In this document: piece by piece, positions 1-11,507 of the stretch
Layout of the letters: the number at the start of each line of letters is the position of its first letter
Position numbering within the stretch: position 1 is the stretch's first letter
Origin: Caenorhabditis elegans
Taxonomy: Eukaryota; Nematoda; Chromadorea; Rhabditida; Rhabditidae
Direction: 5' to 3'
Length of the DNA stretch: 64,000 nucleotides
NCBI RefSeq assembly: GCF_000002985.6
Contig: NC_003284.9
Coordinates: forward strand, 16,430,001 to 16,494,000
The notes under the pieces: model-generated
Told to the model about the DNA's origin: nothing
The model's input: the letters and a program-made list of their open reading frames with translations, nothing else
Database searches by the model: none
Program-made: the position numbers and the translations under genes

Positions 1-2690
1 GTGTCACATGTTGCCATGCATGATTGCAATTAGCCTACACTTGTTCTTCCGCATTCATCACGATTCTTTGACTAATATGTCCATAACTAACTAGGAAATT
101 TTGCGTTTTGCAGACTAACTTTATTACTTTTTGAAACTTTTTGTGAAACAAGTTATTTCATTGACTTGCATGGCAAAATTTCCTTTTGGAAAACTTCTAT
201 AGATGTACTTTTTGGGAACATAACGCAGTCAGCATATTAGCTTTTTTTTTTATTTGTTTTGTATCAGGATGTTCAGTTTTCTTAACTCGATTTAAAAAGA
301 TGTACTTGTACAAATTTGTGCAGTTTTGCAAACACACTACACTTTATTGCCAGAAATTTTGTGTGTTCACTGCATATTTCTTGGACTACTCCAGTTTTGC
401 GAAAAAAAAAATTGCAAAAACTTGAGGAAACAGTAGCCTAACCATAAATTCGTCTCTTCAAAATTTGCTTGTACCCGTCATAAATTGTTCTTTTCAATTC
501 TGAAAATAGAATACATACATTCGCGTCATATTTTCGGTTTCTATGTCATAAATCTGCTGTTGCTCGTGGCTAGCCAAAAGGCCCATCCCTTTTTCTTTAC
601 AAAAACACACATTTTTTGCCAGAAACTTGATGTTTTCTTTTGTTAGCGCATGAGACTGGACTGGATGTTCCTTTGAATTCACAGTTTCCTTTTATTTAGA
701 ACCGAAAACATTTTTTCCAGATTTTGAACTGGTTGATTTTTGACTTAAAATTCTTGCAGACCTAAGAACTATTTTTATCTCTATATCAAAAAAAAGTATA
801 TTTTACAAGATTTCAGTCCATTAACTCCGCAGTTTGAAATGTGTTTATAGTGTGAAAATCGCACAACAAAAACCATTAGACTTTGAGTTCAAAACGTTTT
901 CTTGGTCTTTACAAAGCTTTTGTTTCAACAGGGTGGTTTCTGTGGTTTCTGCTTAAATCTACGTCACACTTTGAGTTTTTTTTCAAAATATTAATGAAAA
1001 AAAAACATGTTTCTCGAATACCAAGATATCTTGTCTGTGAAATTTTCCTTTTTTAGTTTGGGTTTAGACACATATTTTCGGAAATATTTTATAGAAAGTC
1101 TACATTGGTACACTTACATCACATGTTTTGATGTTTTGCTTCATATGGTAAAAAATTGACTGATTTTATAGATTTTATTGATTTTATTCAACATGATGTT
1201 TTAAGAACTTGTAAATTTACTGTTTTTTTTTTTTAATTTTACACTGATTCAGATATGGGGGCTTTAATAACAACCTGGTTGGTTTTCACACATGGTTTAT
1301 ACAGGGTATAATGCGGCTGTAGGTAGTAAGAAATGTTAAGTTTTATATATCATTACCAGCGGTGGCCCGCACCTCCGGCGCGGCTCCCGGCTTCTGGGGC
1401 TGAAAACTAATTTTTTTGAAACTACCGTCATCATAGAGTACTCCTACCATACCACTATTGTACCACTACAGTATCCCGACTATAACCCTCCAGAAGCCAA
1501 AACTTCAAAAGAGCTACAGTGCCGTAAAGAAAAGAACTACAGTGCCGTAAAGAAGTCGCCATAATTAGGGGTCCACCTTGTACTCCAGAGGAAATTTGGA
1601 GTCAAAATAATTGTGATACCATAAAATATGGGTAGATTGTATCCTGAAGTTAGTACGCCCATGGTATCGTTAGGAGAAGAATTAGGAGAAAAAAATCGTC
1701 TGAGCAATAAAATCGAGGTTTCGAAATTGGTATATTTTCCAAAAAATCCAAAAACTGAGAGCCACATCAGGTGTTTGCTTGGAACGAAATATTTAGTCTG
1801 TTACGCACTACTTGAACCACAGTGAACCGTTCGTTTTGAAAATTGAAATACCAAAAAATACATCTCAATAAGGCGTAGAGTATTTTTGAATCTATTTGCA
1901 AATGCCTGAAAGTAGAACTAGGTATTTTAGTGCCTGATTGGTACTTTCAAGTCAAAATTTCATTTCATTTTGACTTCCTATAAATTTTTGAACTTTGATA
2001 TTTTGTATAGCGCACGAAGCCTATGACATTTCTTGTATTTGTGGGGTCCAAACAACACCTTACCTCAATTGTTTCTCAGTATTCTGTTGTCCGACCTTTC
2101 ACGCACTGACTAAGGATGAAAAGTCAAGGTAACGACAACGATTAAAGTGTGCTTTGAAGTGTTGATTGTTCAAGAAATCGTAGCCCCCAAGATTACTTGT
2201 TTCCCCGACGATTGTGCTCCACGATTTTTCTTCCTCTTGTTTCACCATCATCATTTTAAAGCGGAAAAGCGTTTTTCGGTGTTTTGAATCTTTCTTTTTT
2301 TTATTTCGTTTTTCGTTTCTCCTTTTCCAAGAAAACGTCATCTAACCTTTTTCCTTTTGATGGATATGCACTTTTGAATATTGTTTTGGTTTGGGCGGAG
2401 TTCATAATGGATTTGTTGTTTGAACGGTTTTGTATAAAGCCTTCTATTGAACGTACTTGCCTATCATCATCATTTTCTATGCGTTCTAATATACTTTAAA
2501 ACACAATTCAACACAATTCAAGTTTGCAAGAACACAATTAGTTTCGAGCGTAAAAGTTGTGTATTAAGGTCAGTTGAAGCATCAAAGCGTGAATAGTGGG
2601 CAGTAAGTTTGATGTGTTCTTAGAATTTGCAATAAAACGTGGTTGAAGAGATATTTATTTTTAAGGTAACATAATAGTTGTTAGTTTTAC
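1..2690. other. Intergenic, no gene seen
   Basis: AT-rich DNA with no open frame that has codon structure or flanking splice sites. A GC-rich patch lies near 1361-1400. A 20-bp unit (ctacagtgccgtaaagaa core) occurs twice in tandem near 1512-1553. Nothing else is recognised. Confidence 0.5.
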
Positions 2691-2723
2691 CTCACTAGGG
2701 TGTCCCGTATGGGGTCAGAAAAA

Positions 2724-3137
2724 GGTACTTGTGTATTATTTTCCCTCATTTTTATATTATCCATTTTAATACAACGTGATGTCCATTTTCCTTCTTTAGG
2801 CTTAGAAATAGTTATTTCCTTAAAGGGTTAAGGATTAAAGGACGATCCGTTCTCCAAGTGCTATGCACTGCGGATCTGGGAGTCAGGTACGCTGCCCGGT
2901 GAAGCTCCCACTGGGCTATAATTTAAGCCACGTCCTAGCCGGGGACTGTGGTCCAGTCGTGGATTGCTTCACTTCCCAATAGAGGCTGGGTGAACCTAGG
3001 GGGTGAGACCGGACTTGAACTCGTGACCTCCAGATTGCTAGCGGCCACCACTACCGACTGAGCTATCTGCCCCCAAACTCCGCGTTTTTATTTAAAAATT
3101 TATTTGAAAAAATGAGGGGACATAATACACAAGTACC
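2724..3137. repeat. Inverted repeat enclosing a SINE-like unit
   Basis: The block at 2724-2755 (ggtacttgtgtattat then tccctcattttt) returns as its reverse complement at 3108-3137 with few mismatches. The arms point inward and flank the tRNA-derived unit at 2821-3074. This is either a fold-back element invaded by a SINE or a composite repeat. No target-site duplication could be fixed by eye. Confidence 0.6.
2821..3074 (-). mobile_element. tRNA-derived SINE-like element
   Basis: Read on the minus strand the unit begins GGGGGCAGATAGCTCAGTCGG. A textbook A box (TAGCTCAGTCGG) lies at 3065-3054 and a B box (AGTTCAAGTCC) at 3021-3011, spaced as in a tRNA gene. GGGGG at the head can pair with CCCCC near 3000. 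The anticodon stem pairs poorly, so it is not a working tRNA. It is followed by about 180 bp of unrelated GC-richer sequence, which is the expected SINE layout of a tRNA head plus a tRNA-unrelated body. The family name is unknown to me, and the 3' boundary is approximate. Confidence 0.6.
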
Positions 3138-3146
3138 CAGATATTT

Positions 3147-3419
3147 TACACTCAAAATAATAAAACCGCGTTGCGTGTACGCCAAAATAGGCCCCGCCTT
3201 TTAATCGCCCACTCACGAGGAAAACGCAAAAAGCGGTACCCCAGGCAATATCAGCCGCCGACATCATTCGAGGTCCGCGCACCACACTATTTTTCTCACT
3301 GTTGGTGTGGCGAGCTGTCCCCCCCCCTTCCTATTTTTGCCTTTTTCCCGTGAGTGGACGATTAAAAGGCGGGGCCTATTTTGGCGTACACGCAACGCAG
3401 TTTTATTATTTTGAGTGTA
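3147..3419. mobile_element. Palindromic MITE with long terminal inverted repeats
   Basis: A left arm of about 71 bp (3147-3217, starting TACACTCAAAATAATAAAAC) is repeated as its reverse complement at 3349-3419 with about two mismatches, and weaker pairing continues inward. The element starts and ends with TACACTC/GAGTGTA, consistent with TA-target DNA transposon derivatives. It has no coding capacity. The loop carries a C9 tract and a gccgacatc...gaggtccgcg motif that recurs at several places in the window. Confidence 0.75.
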
Positions 3420-3988
3420 TATGAAAAATTTTTTTTTTCTGAGGACAAATACAATTGGAACAACAAATTCAAGGTATAATATTGTCAGTCCAAATTTACA
3501 TTAATACGTTTATCACTTGCTCTGATGTTTCATTTTTACATCTCCGTAGAAATACATTTAAGAGAATAGGTATCAACAAACAATTTATTTATCTGATCTG
3601 TTTTATAGATACAATTAATATTTTAATTGTTTTCAGCAAACTGTACCGCGATATCTATAGGTAAAAAAATCAATGCGAAAAATTAATCGAAAATTATTAA
3701 CTTCAAATATAAAATATCAAGTATAACCAGCTTCTCAATGTGATAGCGGCCTGGAATTATTTTATTTTTTATTAGCATCTTTCTTAAAGCATTTTTCATC
3801 GTTTTTCAAGAGATTTTTTCAATGAGTGAATCTAATTCCAGGACCCTGCGACAGTACTATGTTGTTAAAACTGTAGCTTAAACTGTACCTGGAAATGCGG
3901 GTTTTCACTTTAGGAAAGTTCATTCTGGCATTCTCTTCATATCAAATTTCATCCTCAAAACCAATGCTACATAAATTTCCAAACCAGA

Positions 3989-4336
3989 TGTGTACGGCAA
4001 ATCTCAAAATTTGCCGAACTCGGCACATTCGGCAAATATCTTTTTTCAATATTTGCCGAGAACGGCAAATTCGGCAAATTCGGTAAATTTGCCGAGCTTT
4101 AAAAACTGGGAAAAATGTGATATTTTTTGATGTTTTTTGGATCTCCGAAAAACTTAAATCTCAACACTCATCTGGTTCCTGAATAAGTTCCGTATTGTCA
4201 AATTTTGTAAAATTTTCAAAAACTGTATTGCCAAATTTTGGACGTGTGCGGCAAATTTCGAAATTTTCCGAGTTCGGCAAATTCGGCAAATCCACTTTTT
4301 GAAATTTGCCGAGCTCGGCAAATTTGCCGCACACCC
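3989..4336. repeat. Two clusters of CGGCAAAT/ATTTGCCG palindromes
   Basis: At 3989-4100 and 4228-4336 the words cggcaaat and atttgccg alternate many times, so each cluster can fold on itself and on the other. A smaller piece of the same family (gctcggcaaattcggcag) is at 53594-53611. This is a non-coding interspersed repeat. Apparent open frames across it are repeat artefacts. Confidence 0.7.
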
Positions 4337-4339
4337 AAA

Positions 4340-5410
4340 CCTTCGATCTCCATTATCAAAGTTCACGTACGAAATACCAGCTCTCCGGTAAATCTGGTAC
4401 TCTTTAGAAAAAAAAAAAACTTTATTGATTTTATGATCTCCAGACAACGCAACATTTCCTAGAAAGCTGAGAAAACTTCCTTCCCAAACAAAAAAATTAA
4501 CGACCTTAGTTTTTGATCATCAGTTCTTAGCAAAAAAGGGCCCACGAGGAGCCCAATAGGAAACGCGGTTCTTTGCGCCGAGTGCAATTTGGCTCTGCAT
4601 CGTCCCTGAATTATTCCTGTTTCACGATCCGCCTTCTCTTCTCCCCCCCCCCTCCCTCACCCGCTCTATTTCTGGTCAACAAGGAAATGTGCAACATTCG
4701 GTGCTCCAGCAGGAAAACATCAGAAACATCCACTCACTTTGCACTAAACTTGTTATTCCAGTCTGACACTAGTCATCGCATAAGTTCTTAAACTTTCAAC
4801 ATTTCTGATTAACTACTTGTCACTTGCATCCATTGTCCTCAACTTCATCTAACCACCTTTTCAAAAATCCATCATAATTTGTCTCCCGGTCCGTTATTCC
4901 GTTATTCACTGCTCTCAGAAAAATGATGCGGTCGGTCACACCAGCTCAATTAGCTTCTTTCACTGATGGTGTCACATGCAGAAGCCCCACCCACTACTTT
5001 CATCTATCTACCTTTGATAAACAAGTTCAATCATTCTTTGTGTATATCGCTTGCTTTATTATTGGGCGACGTGCGTTTTCAAAAGGTGTAAAACACAACT
5101 GATCTCGAGCTTCAGTCAAGCCCATCGTAATCAGGTTCACGTTATTAGTTGTTTGTTATTTGTAGCACCCCGTGTCATAACTTTTACAAATTAGGCGCCG
5201 CTTCAATAGATCATTTGAACCAACTTTAGAGTTTGTACATAGCACCATCCACTTTATCTTTAAAAATGTTAAGTGTCAATTTATGGGTACCTTCACAGAA
5301 GATTATAGAAAGCACTTATCTATTTTTTTGGCTTTAAGAAAAAGTAGTGTTAATGAGCTAGAACAGTCATGTATTTGTTCCAACTTGTGTGGTTTTTCTC
5401 AAAAACTTTC
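4340..5410. other. Intergenic, no gene seen
   Basis: No supported exon. Contents are a pyrimidine-rich block with a C10 tract (4633-4642) in a GC-richer patch at 4560-4780, and otherwise unremarkable AT-rich DNA. Confidence 0.45.
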
Positions 5411-5415
5411 CAGAT

Positions 5416-5490
5416 TGGCAAAATCGGTACGCGCAAGTGGTAGTGTACCACTGTCTCAAAAAATCGCCGGTTCGATTCCCAATTTCCCAC
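5416..5490 (+). repeat. tRNA-like sequence with A and B boxes (pseudogene or SINE head)
   Basis: TGGCAAAATCGG at 5416-5427 matches the tRNA A box with one mismatch, and GGTTCGATTCC at 5469-5479 is a perfect B box at a tRNA-like distance. No clean cloverleaf or anticodon stem was found, so this is not called a tRNA gene. It sits just upstream of the MITE at 5611-5841 and may belong to the same composite repeat. Confidence 0.4.
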
Positions 5491-5610
5491 CCCAAAAGCC
5501 CATCCAGCCGGATTTTAAACTGGCTTCACGAAATGTAAATCGGCCCGGCCCTATCGCTTTTTCTCACTTACCCCTGAGCCAAACGGACAAACTTTACCTT
5601 TGCTATTTTA

Positions 5611-5841
5611 AGGGCCTGACGCCTGCTTTCAACCTGCCCGCCTCACGCTGACCTCTTTCCTCATTTCTGCACTATGACGAGAAATGAAAGTGTTTACACC
5701 ACACAGTGGTCCTTTCGCCGCAGCCGACACTTTTCGGGATTTGCGTCGCACTATACACAAGGGGCAGCTTGCCGCGAGAGGCAGGGAAAGGTCGCCGCAA
5801 GGCAGGCGCGGCAGGCGTGTTGGCGCCTACATGAAAGCCCT
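5611..5841. mobile_element. GC-rich palindromic MITE, copy 1
   Basis: An AGGGC...GGCGCC-type end at 5611 is mirrored at 5841 (ggcgcctacatgaaagccct). The interior carries gcagccgacacttttcggg and the caggcgcggcaggcg repeat. Related copies lie at 28181-28421 (inverted) and about 39030-39237. Open frames inside it are repeat artefacts. Confidence 0.6.
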
Positions 5842-5849
5842 AAAATTTT

Positions 5850-7440
5850 TTCCAACATAACTGTGAACACAAAATGAGACTTTATTGAGATTTTTCAAAG
5901 TTTAAAAGCTAGAACAGTTAGTATTAAGCAATTTTCTAATTTAGTTTTTTATCAGTTGAGCGTAATTCTAAGCTTCATCTTAGTTTTGAAATATTTACCT
6001 GTTTTCCTTTTACACCAGTGTTTTTGGCACAATCTCAACTATGTTTGTTACCCTGTTCACTAGGGATGAGCGTTTTCAATTTAGAGCAATTTCAAGAAAA
6101 TCGTGATTTTTAGTATCGTGAATATATAGCGAAAGTTAATTTTTATACATCTTTTAGCAAAACTTCAAGACTATTCTAATTATTAAAAAATACCTTTTAT
6201 AAGTTTTATGCATTATATTCTGGGATAGTTTTTATTTTTATTTTAAAGCCGATAATTTTTGTACCATTTGGCTCCCTTTTAGCATTTTTTCAAGATCTAA
6301 AATGGATTCGATGCTTATGCATTAGTCCTGTGAAAATTGTTTTTAACAATACATTTTAACTTATCAAAACATTTTTAGTAAGCTCTTGAAACTTTTCAAA
6401 AAAAAAGCCTATTCCTCGCACACCCCCCCCCCCCCCCCATACTATATCACATCTTGAACTTTTCATACCGAACATTTCAAGATCAAAGTTGTTGGGTGTA
6501 GTGAGACACCATATCTCGTCGAGACTAATTCATCATATCCTACGCAGAAGTCAATGAACTATTCATACCAATTCTCCAAAGATGCAAAACAAAAAAAACT
6601 AAAAGTTCCCTTTTTGCGGAAAATGTATACACTTCATTGAAAAAGGGAAAAACTGAAATCAAGCTGCCGGGAATAATTTCAGTTTTTCAGAGATACCCTG
6701 TAGTGAAAAAATTATAATATATGGACATACAGTTAGTGAGGACAAATTTTTAAACAAATTTACTGCATCCGCTCGATCATAAGGAACCCGTAGATATTGC
6801 AAATCGTGATTTTAATTGTTAGACCTTTTTTGGCTTGTTTTTTTTCAAATTTCAATCAGAAAATTTTAACTCATTTTGTGGAACATAAATTCCCAAGTTG
6901 TGAAAGAGTAGTCAAGTCAAAAAAAGCTTTTAAGATTTTCCTTTGATCTTTCTGGTGAATTGAGCTTACTCAAGATTGAAGTCGGTGTGTGTCGTTGTCA
7001 ATTCTGATTGAAAAATCGATATATGCTAACGTTTTGAGCTTTTCCCCAAGTTCTCAGAATTCCCATACATTTCTTCACTCATTTTTTTCCCACAATATGT
7101 GTAACAAATAGGTTATTATGAAACGTGTAAATATTCACTGCTTTTCTGACCGCGCGGGAATATTCCAGTAATCGGCATATCTCCCCATCCATCAGGTCAG
7201 ATATTGTCATTTCACTCCTCCCTACCCTTTTATGGACTGGAAAAGAGTGGGGGGAGGGGGGACAAAAAAATGATGGAAAAGCTGGAGAGTTTGAATATTT
7301 GAGTGTGGGTTTAATCCAATAAAATTATGTCATCCATCTGCTTGAGCTCTTCTTCACCACCAACAGAAAGAAAAACGGGAGGGATAAGTGATGTTCATTA
7401 ATCCACCCCGCCTTCCACTTGATTCCATTCCCGCCCACTT
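5850..7440. other. Intergenic, upstream of the neuropeptide gene
   Basis: AT-rich, without supported exons. It contains a C16 homopolymer at 6423-6438. Near 7200-7260 a pyrimidine block (cctcccta) faces a purine block (gtggggggagggggg). The last few hundred bases are the likely promoter area of the gene starting at 7745. Confidence 0.45.
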
Positions 7441-7460
7441 TTCTGGAGTTGAGTTGTGGG

Positions 7461-7468
7461 TATAAAAC
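7461..7468 (+). promoter_or_regulatory. Candidate TATA box of the neuropeptide gene
   Basis: TATAAAAC lies about 280 bp before the ATG at 7745, with a plausible start site about 30 bp downstream. An acceptor-like tttgttgcag (7711-7720) lies 24 bp before the ATG, so either a 5' UTR intron or SL trans-splicing may define the mature 5' end. Confidence 0.35.
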
Positions 7469-7744
7469 TGAAACCGAGGGAAGACTATCTCACAAAACAT
7501 GTTATTGTTTCCAAAACATTTCAATTAATCCTGCTCTAGTTTGATCTTTCAACTTTCATATACCAAATTCAAATTTTCCACCCAATCTCTAGTTTTTTCT
7601 TCTGTACGTGCTTTGTTTATAAATAACACAACAACATTTAATGAATCAAATCAAATAATTGGTTCCTCGTCTGCCCATTTACCAATTTGTTCAACTAAAT
7701 GAACGCTGAATTTGTTGCAGGTACTCTCCAAAGGGATTTTCTGC

Positions 7745-10363
7745 ATGTTACGCCAACTTTTCATCGCATTTTTCTGCTTTATCTGCCTTACGGCAGCAGC
7801 AGCCGCACAACGGTTTCTGTACAATCCGAAGGTATGTTTTAATTTTTGGAACAAATTTATGTATACTGGTACTTGTATATCTTAATAATTTTCTGATAAA
7901 ACAAAAAATAACATGATCAATAGAAAAATACTTTTTAAAAAGATACCGTATAGGTTCCCTTTATAACATAAAACTTTTGAATAGACCAACCTTTCTGTCA
8001 TAGGATTATTGTGGCAAAAATAAAATATTATTTTAATTTTTGAAAAATTGTCATGAAGTAAATTATAAAAAATCCATTTACAAACTGTGAAACCGTAATT
8101 TTCCTCATAAGCATGAAAAGGAATTTATCACAGTTATATATATACTAGTTAAAGTGTTTTTGAGTTTTTTTTTAAACTAGGAATACAATGCCAAATTTTC
8201 CCAAAATTTGAAAAATTCGTCAAAGGTTTGAAGTAGAACATTTACTGAAATTGAGTAACAAGCCATTAAAGTAAAACTATAGAGGTTAATGTAGAAAATA
8301 CAGTAACTGCACTACTCTTTCTGCTCGAAAAATTCGGAACAATCACAATAGGCTGAGAGTTTTCCAAATTTGAAAAAAATCACCACAATCGCGAGTGTGA
8401 TGTTATACGTGCAAAAGCTTAATTTTAGTAATATAATAAAAATAATAAAAATACGAAGATTAGTCTTCGATCTTTTTTTGTATTATTTATTTTGAAAATG
8501 CGAGCTCTCTTTTTAGACAAAAGGTGTAATGTTTTTCTTATCCTAGACTATTGCGGAGGATTTTGTAAAGGACTGAAAACACCACGTGATAAAAAAAATA
8601 TCTTTCTAAAATTTGTTTGCTTTATATAATTAACAAGTCAATTTCAAAATTTTTGTGTTAGTACTTCAGCTTAATTTTTGCCGAAACATTCCAATCAGTA
8701 TTGATTTAATAGGCTCACATAGGTTCAAGCAATCTTTATTCTTTAATTCCAATGCCAGATCCAAATAAGTTTACCTAAACCAATAAGTCCAACATTCTCA
8801 CGCTTTATATAATTCTCCCACCAAAACACCATTCTATGACATCTGACTACACACTTATGTTAGTGTCAGAAATAATTTCTGGAATTGAGAGGGTGTTGAA
8901 TAATGGCAGGGATTACCATACACATATTCACCCGAACAATTGAACAATAAAGATTGGGCAGATTTTCACTATGTTTTTCCTGTTCTCAATGCAGGATATC
9001 AAAACTCATATTTCGACACCTAATCCGCCGGTTTCAAACCAAAGAGAGAGACTCCCTCACCTGAATAGCATCTAATCTGACGTAGTATTTTATCTACGTT
9101 GGGTATTGTAAAGGTTATAGGCTTATTTTAGGATCCTGGGGATTTTCATAAATTTTCAAGTTATGGATTACTTTTCCAATGCTTATATCACTCAAAAAGC
9201 TATTTTGGCTATCAGTATGGACCACACAAATATTTTTTTTTCCAAAGTTTGATTTGAATTTTCCGGATATTTGCAGCATTTGAAGAAAGTAACTGTTAAT
9301 TATAGATTTGGACTGTTTTTATTATTATCTGTTCTTTCAAATTATCGAATTTCACAAAAAACTAAAACCTGTGGTGTCAGAGTGCCCCAGTTCGCATTGA
9401 TCTACAAAAATTGCGGGAAATTAGACGCATCTAGATGCAGATTTCTGCATTTATTTTATGGTTAAGAGTGCTGACGTCTCATTTTTCTGGGGAAAAATTC
9501 CCGCATTTTTTGTAGATCAAACTGCAATGGGACAGCCTGGTTACTTACTTATTATTATAGATCAAAAAAGTTTTAAAAAAATTTCTCAGTTAATAATGTA
9601 GTGCGGCAAACTTTGAAATTGATATAAAATCTCAATTTTTCCAATTTCAGCTTTTCGAAAAAAGTTGCGAATTTCAACAAAAAAATCAAGATTTTTTACT
9701 CAGATATTTGGAATTTAGAGAATTGAATTTTTTTTTTTGGAGTAGTACTGTAACCAATTAATCAATATTAAACGAACAAGTATAAAACTTTCTTATCAAT
9801 AAAATAAAATTCCCTCCTCCTCAAAAGTGCTAGACAAATTGATTAATTACTTCAAGCTACTTCATAAAATAATCTGACGTGGTCCACCCAAAACCACGTC
9901 ATCATCATAAAGTCTATCAAGCCTCTTTTTTTTCAGTTCCAGCCATCCTTCAATGATGGAAACTCGCTAGAGGGATTCGGAGAGTACGCCGATTACCTAC
10001 CATCAAAGAGGGCATTTTCGTTCCAAGCAGCACGTGGCAAGAAGAGTATGATGGGAGAGAAAAGGTATGTGTTCTTTACTTTTATTCCCCTTTTCCTCAA
10101 TTTTTCCTTACCATGTTCTTCTGTCATGATGGATCATGTCCAGGGGCTATAAATGGGGATGTTTGAAGAAATTGGTTCCGCTTGAATACATGCCTAGTTG
10201 AAGAACATTCCTACTATTTGAGCATTAGCAGAAGCTAATTTGAGTATGCATACCAAAAATCATCTTTAGACCCCCCGACTAATTGATGAAAGCGTAAATG
10301 TCATGGAAAACAAAAGTGATGTCTGACATTTCCAGATATTCGTACTTCCCATCTCGCGGCTAA
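7745..10363 (+). CDS. Neuropeptide precursor (Arg-amide peptides)
   Basis: Exons 7745..7831, 9937..10064 and 10336..10363 give 80 residues, with phases agreeing at both junctions. Residues 1-21 form a signal peptide (hydrophobic core LFIAFFCFICL, then five Ala). Dibasic sites at K53-R54, K64-K65 and K71-R72 would release AFSFQAAR-G (55-63), a short spacer SMMGE, and YSYFPSR-G at the C terminus (73-80). Each product ends in Gly, so C-terminal amidation is predicted. The peptides would act as secreted neuromodulators on a GPCR. Both fit [F/Y]xxxR-amide, the pattern of arthropod tachykinins and natalisins, but this is an analogy, not an identification. I do not recognise a gene name. Intron 1 is long (2.1 kb), and AATAAA signals follow at 10497 and 10578. 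Confidence 0.8.
9369..9540. mobile_element. Palindromic MITE (GTGGTGTCAGAGTG family), copy 1
   Basis: The left end gtggtgtcagagtgcccc is mirrored by gggacagcctgg at the right. The inner arms gatctacaaaaattgcggg and cccgcattttttgtagatc pair. It lies in intron 1 of the neuropeptide gene. Four more copies occur in the window (38645, 51892, 57802 and 60026). Confidence 0.75.
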
Positions 10364-10496
10364 CCGATGTTCACCAATGTCACCCCGTCGCCTTCTCCAC
10401 ACACCGACCTTTTCGATACATTATCTTCAATTCTCAGCAGAACCCATGATAAAGTTATTTGCAGAACCATGTTTTTTATCTTTCCCAGTGTCGAAT

Positions 10497-10583
10497 AATA
10501 AAGGCATCATGTTATGTACTGTCCACATTTTCCACTACTTTTCTATCTTTTCATGTCAGCTAGCTGCTTTTTAACAGAATAAA
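10497..10583 (+). terminator. Candidate polyadenylation signals of the neuropeptide gene
   Basis: AATAAA occurs at 10497-10502 and 10578-10583, which are 134 and 215 bp after the stop codon. Either could specify the 3' end. Confidence 0.4.
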
Positions 10584-11145
10584 CAGAGCTCATAGAATCA
10601 GACTTTGCAACTACACTTGTTAATTGAAAACTCTTAAATGTCTATGACAGGAACTGAAGTCTCCTGCCATTTTCGGAAACAAGGGGCTGAACCCGGAAAA
10701 GTTCCTGAAAGCTCATCTAAAAGTATAATAAATGTCGACTTATTCAGCGTACCTTCATATATCTTTAATGAAAACCAAAGACTGAAGAGAGGGTGGAGGT
10801 GTTTTCGTATAGACTTTTGCTGAATAAATAATAATTCAATTTTGTAGCGTGGCCCGGAATATGTATACAACAAAAAACAGGGAAAATACAATGGTTGGGA
10901 TAAAGATTCTTCAGTTTGCAAATACGAAACAAACAAGATTTTTCAGAAATTTAAACTTCTTAGTATCAAACGGAGAAAAAAAACCGGAGTCACTACAGTG
11001 CGTCCAACTTCTATAGCACTCCATTCCGGTTTGGGAGCTTGGGTCTTTCCAAAAAAAAATTTCCAAAAAAGTGTTAATCCATTTTTATAGCAAATGCTCA
11101 AAAACCTAGGCTCCCCAATTTTCATGATGTTCTCCTATGACCAAC

Positions 11146-11217
11146 AGCAGCGTGGCGCAGTGGAAGCGTGCTGGGCCCATAACCCAGAGGTCGGTGGATC
11201 GAAACCACTCGCTGCTA
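11146..11217 (+). tRNA. Initiator tRNA-Met (CAU)
   Basis: A 72-nt cloverleaf. The acceptor stem AGCAGCG/CGCTGCT starts with the A1-U72 pair typical of eukaryotic initiators, and the discriminator is A. The anticodon arm tgggcccataaccca has the GGG/CCC pairs of initiators around CAT. The T loop reads ATCGAAA instead of TTCGA, another initiator signature. A T6 run directly downstream is the Pol III terminator. No intron. All identity elements are intact, so it should be functional. Confidence 0.95.
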
Positions 11218-11507
11218 GATTTTTTGCAATTTTTGAAACTGAAATTTTAAATTTTATATGATAACTGGAAAGTCGTTTCATTTTTTTTAAATTTTGCTGA
11301 TGATATCTCAAAAATTACGAGAATTATTGCAAAATTTCGAAAAAAACGACCGTCCAACCCCAACTACTATAGCACTTCTTTGGATTTTTGGTAATTAAAA
11401 TATATACCAAAAAAAAAATGTTTGTTTGTTTTTTCTGGGCCTTTTTTTTCCTTTTTTTTTGGGATGAAAAAATTCGCAAACAATTTTCCCGTGGTGGGGA
11501 GTTGAAC

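Noticed and set aside
2821..3074. Functional tRNA gene on the minus strand
   Set aside because: A and B boxes are good, but the anticodon stem does not pair, so it is called a SINE head instead.
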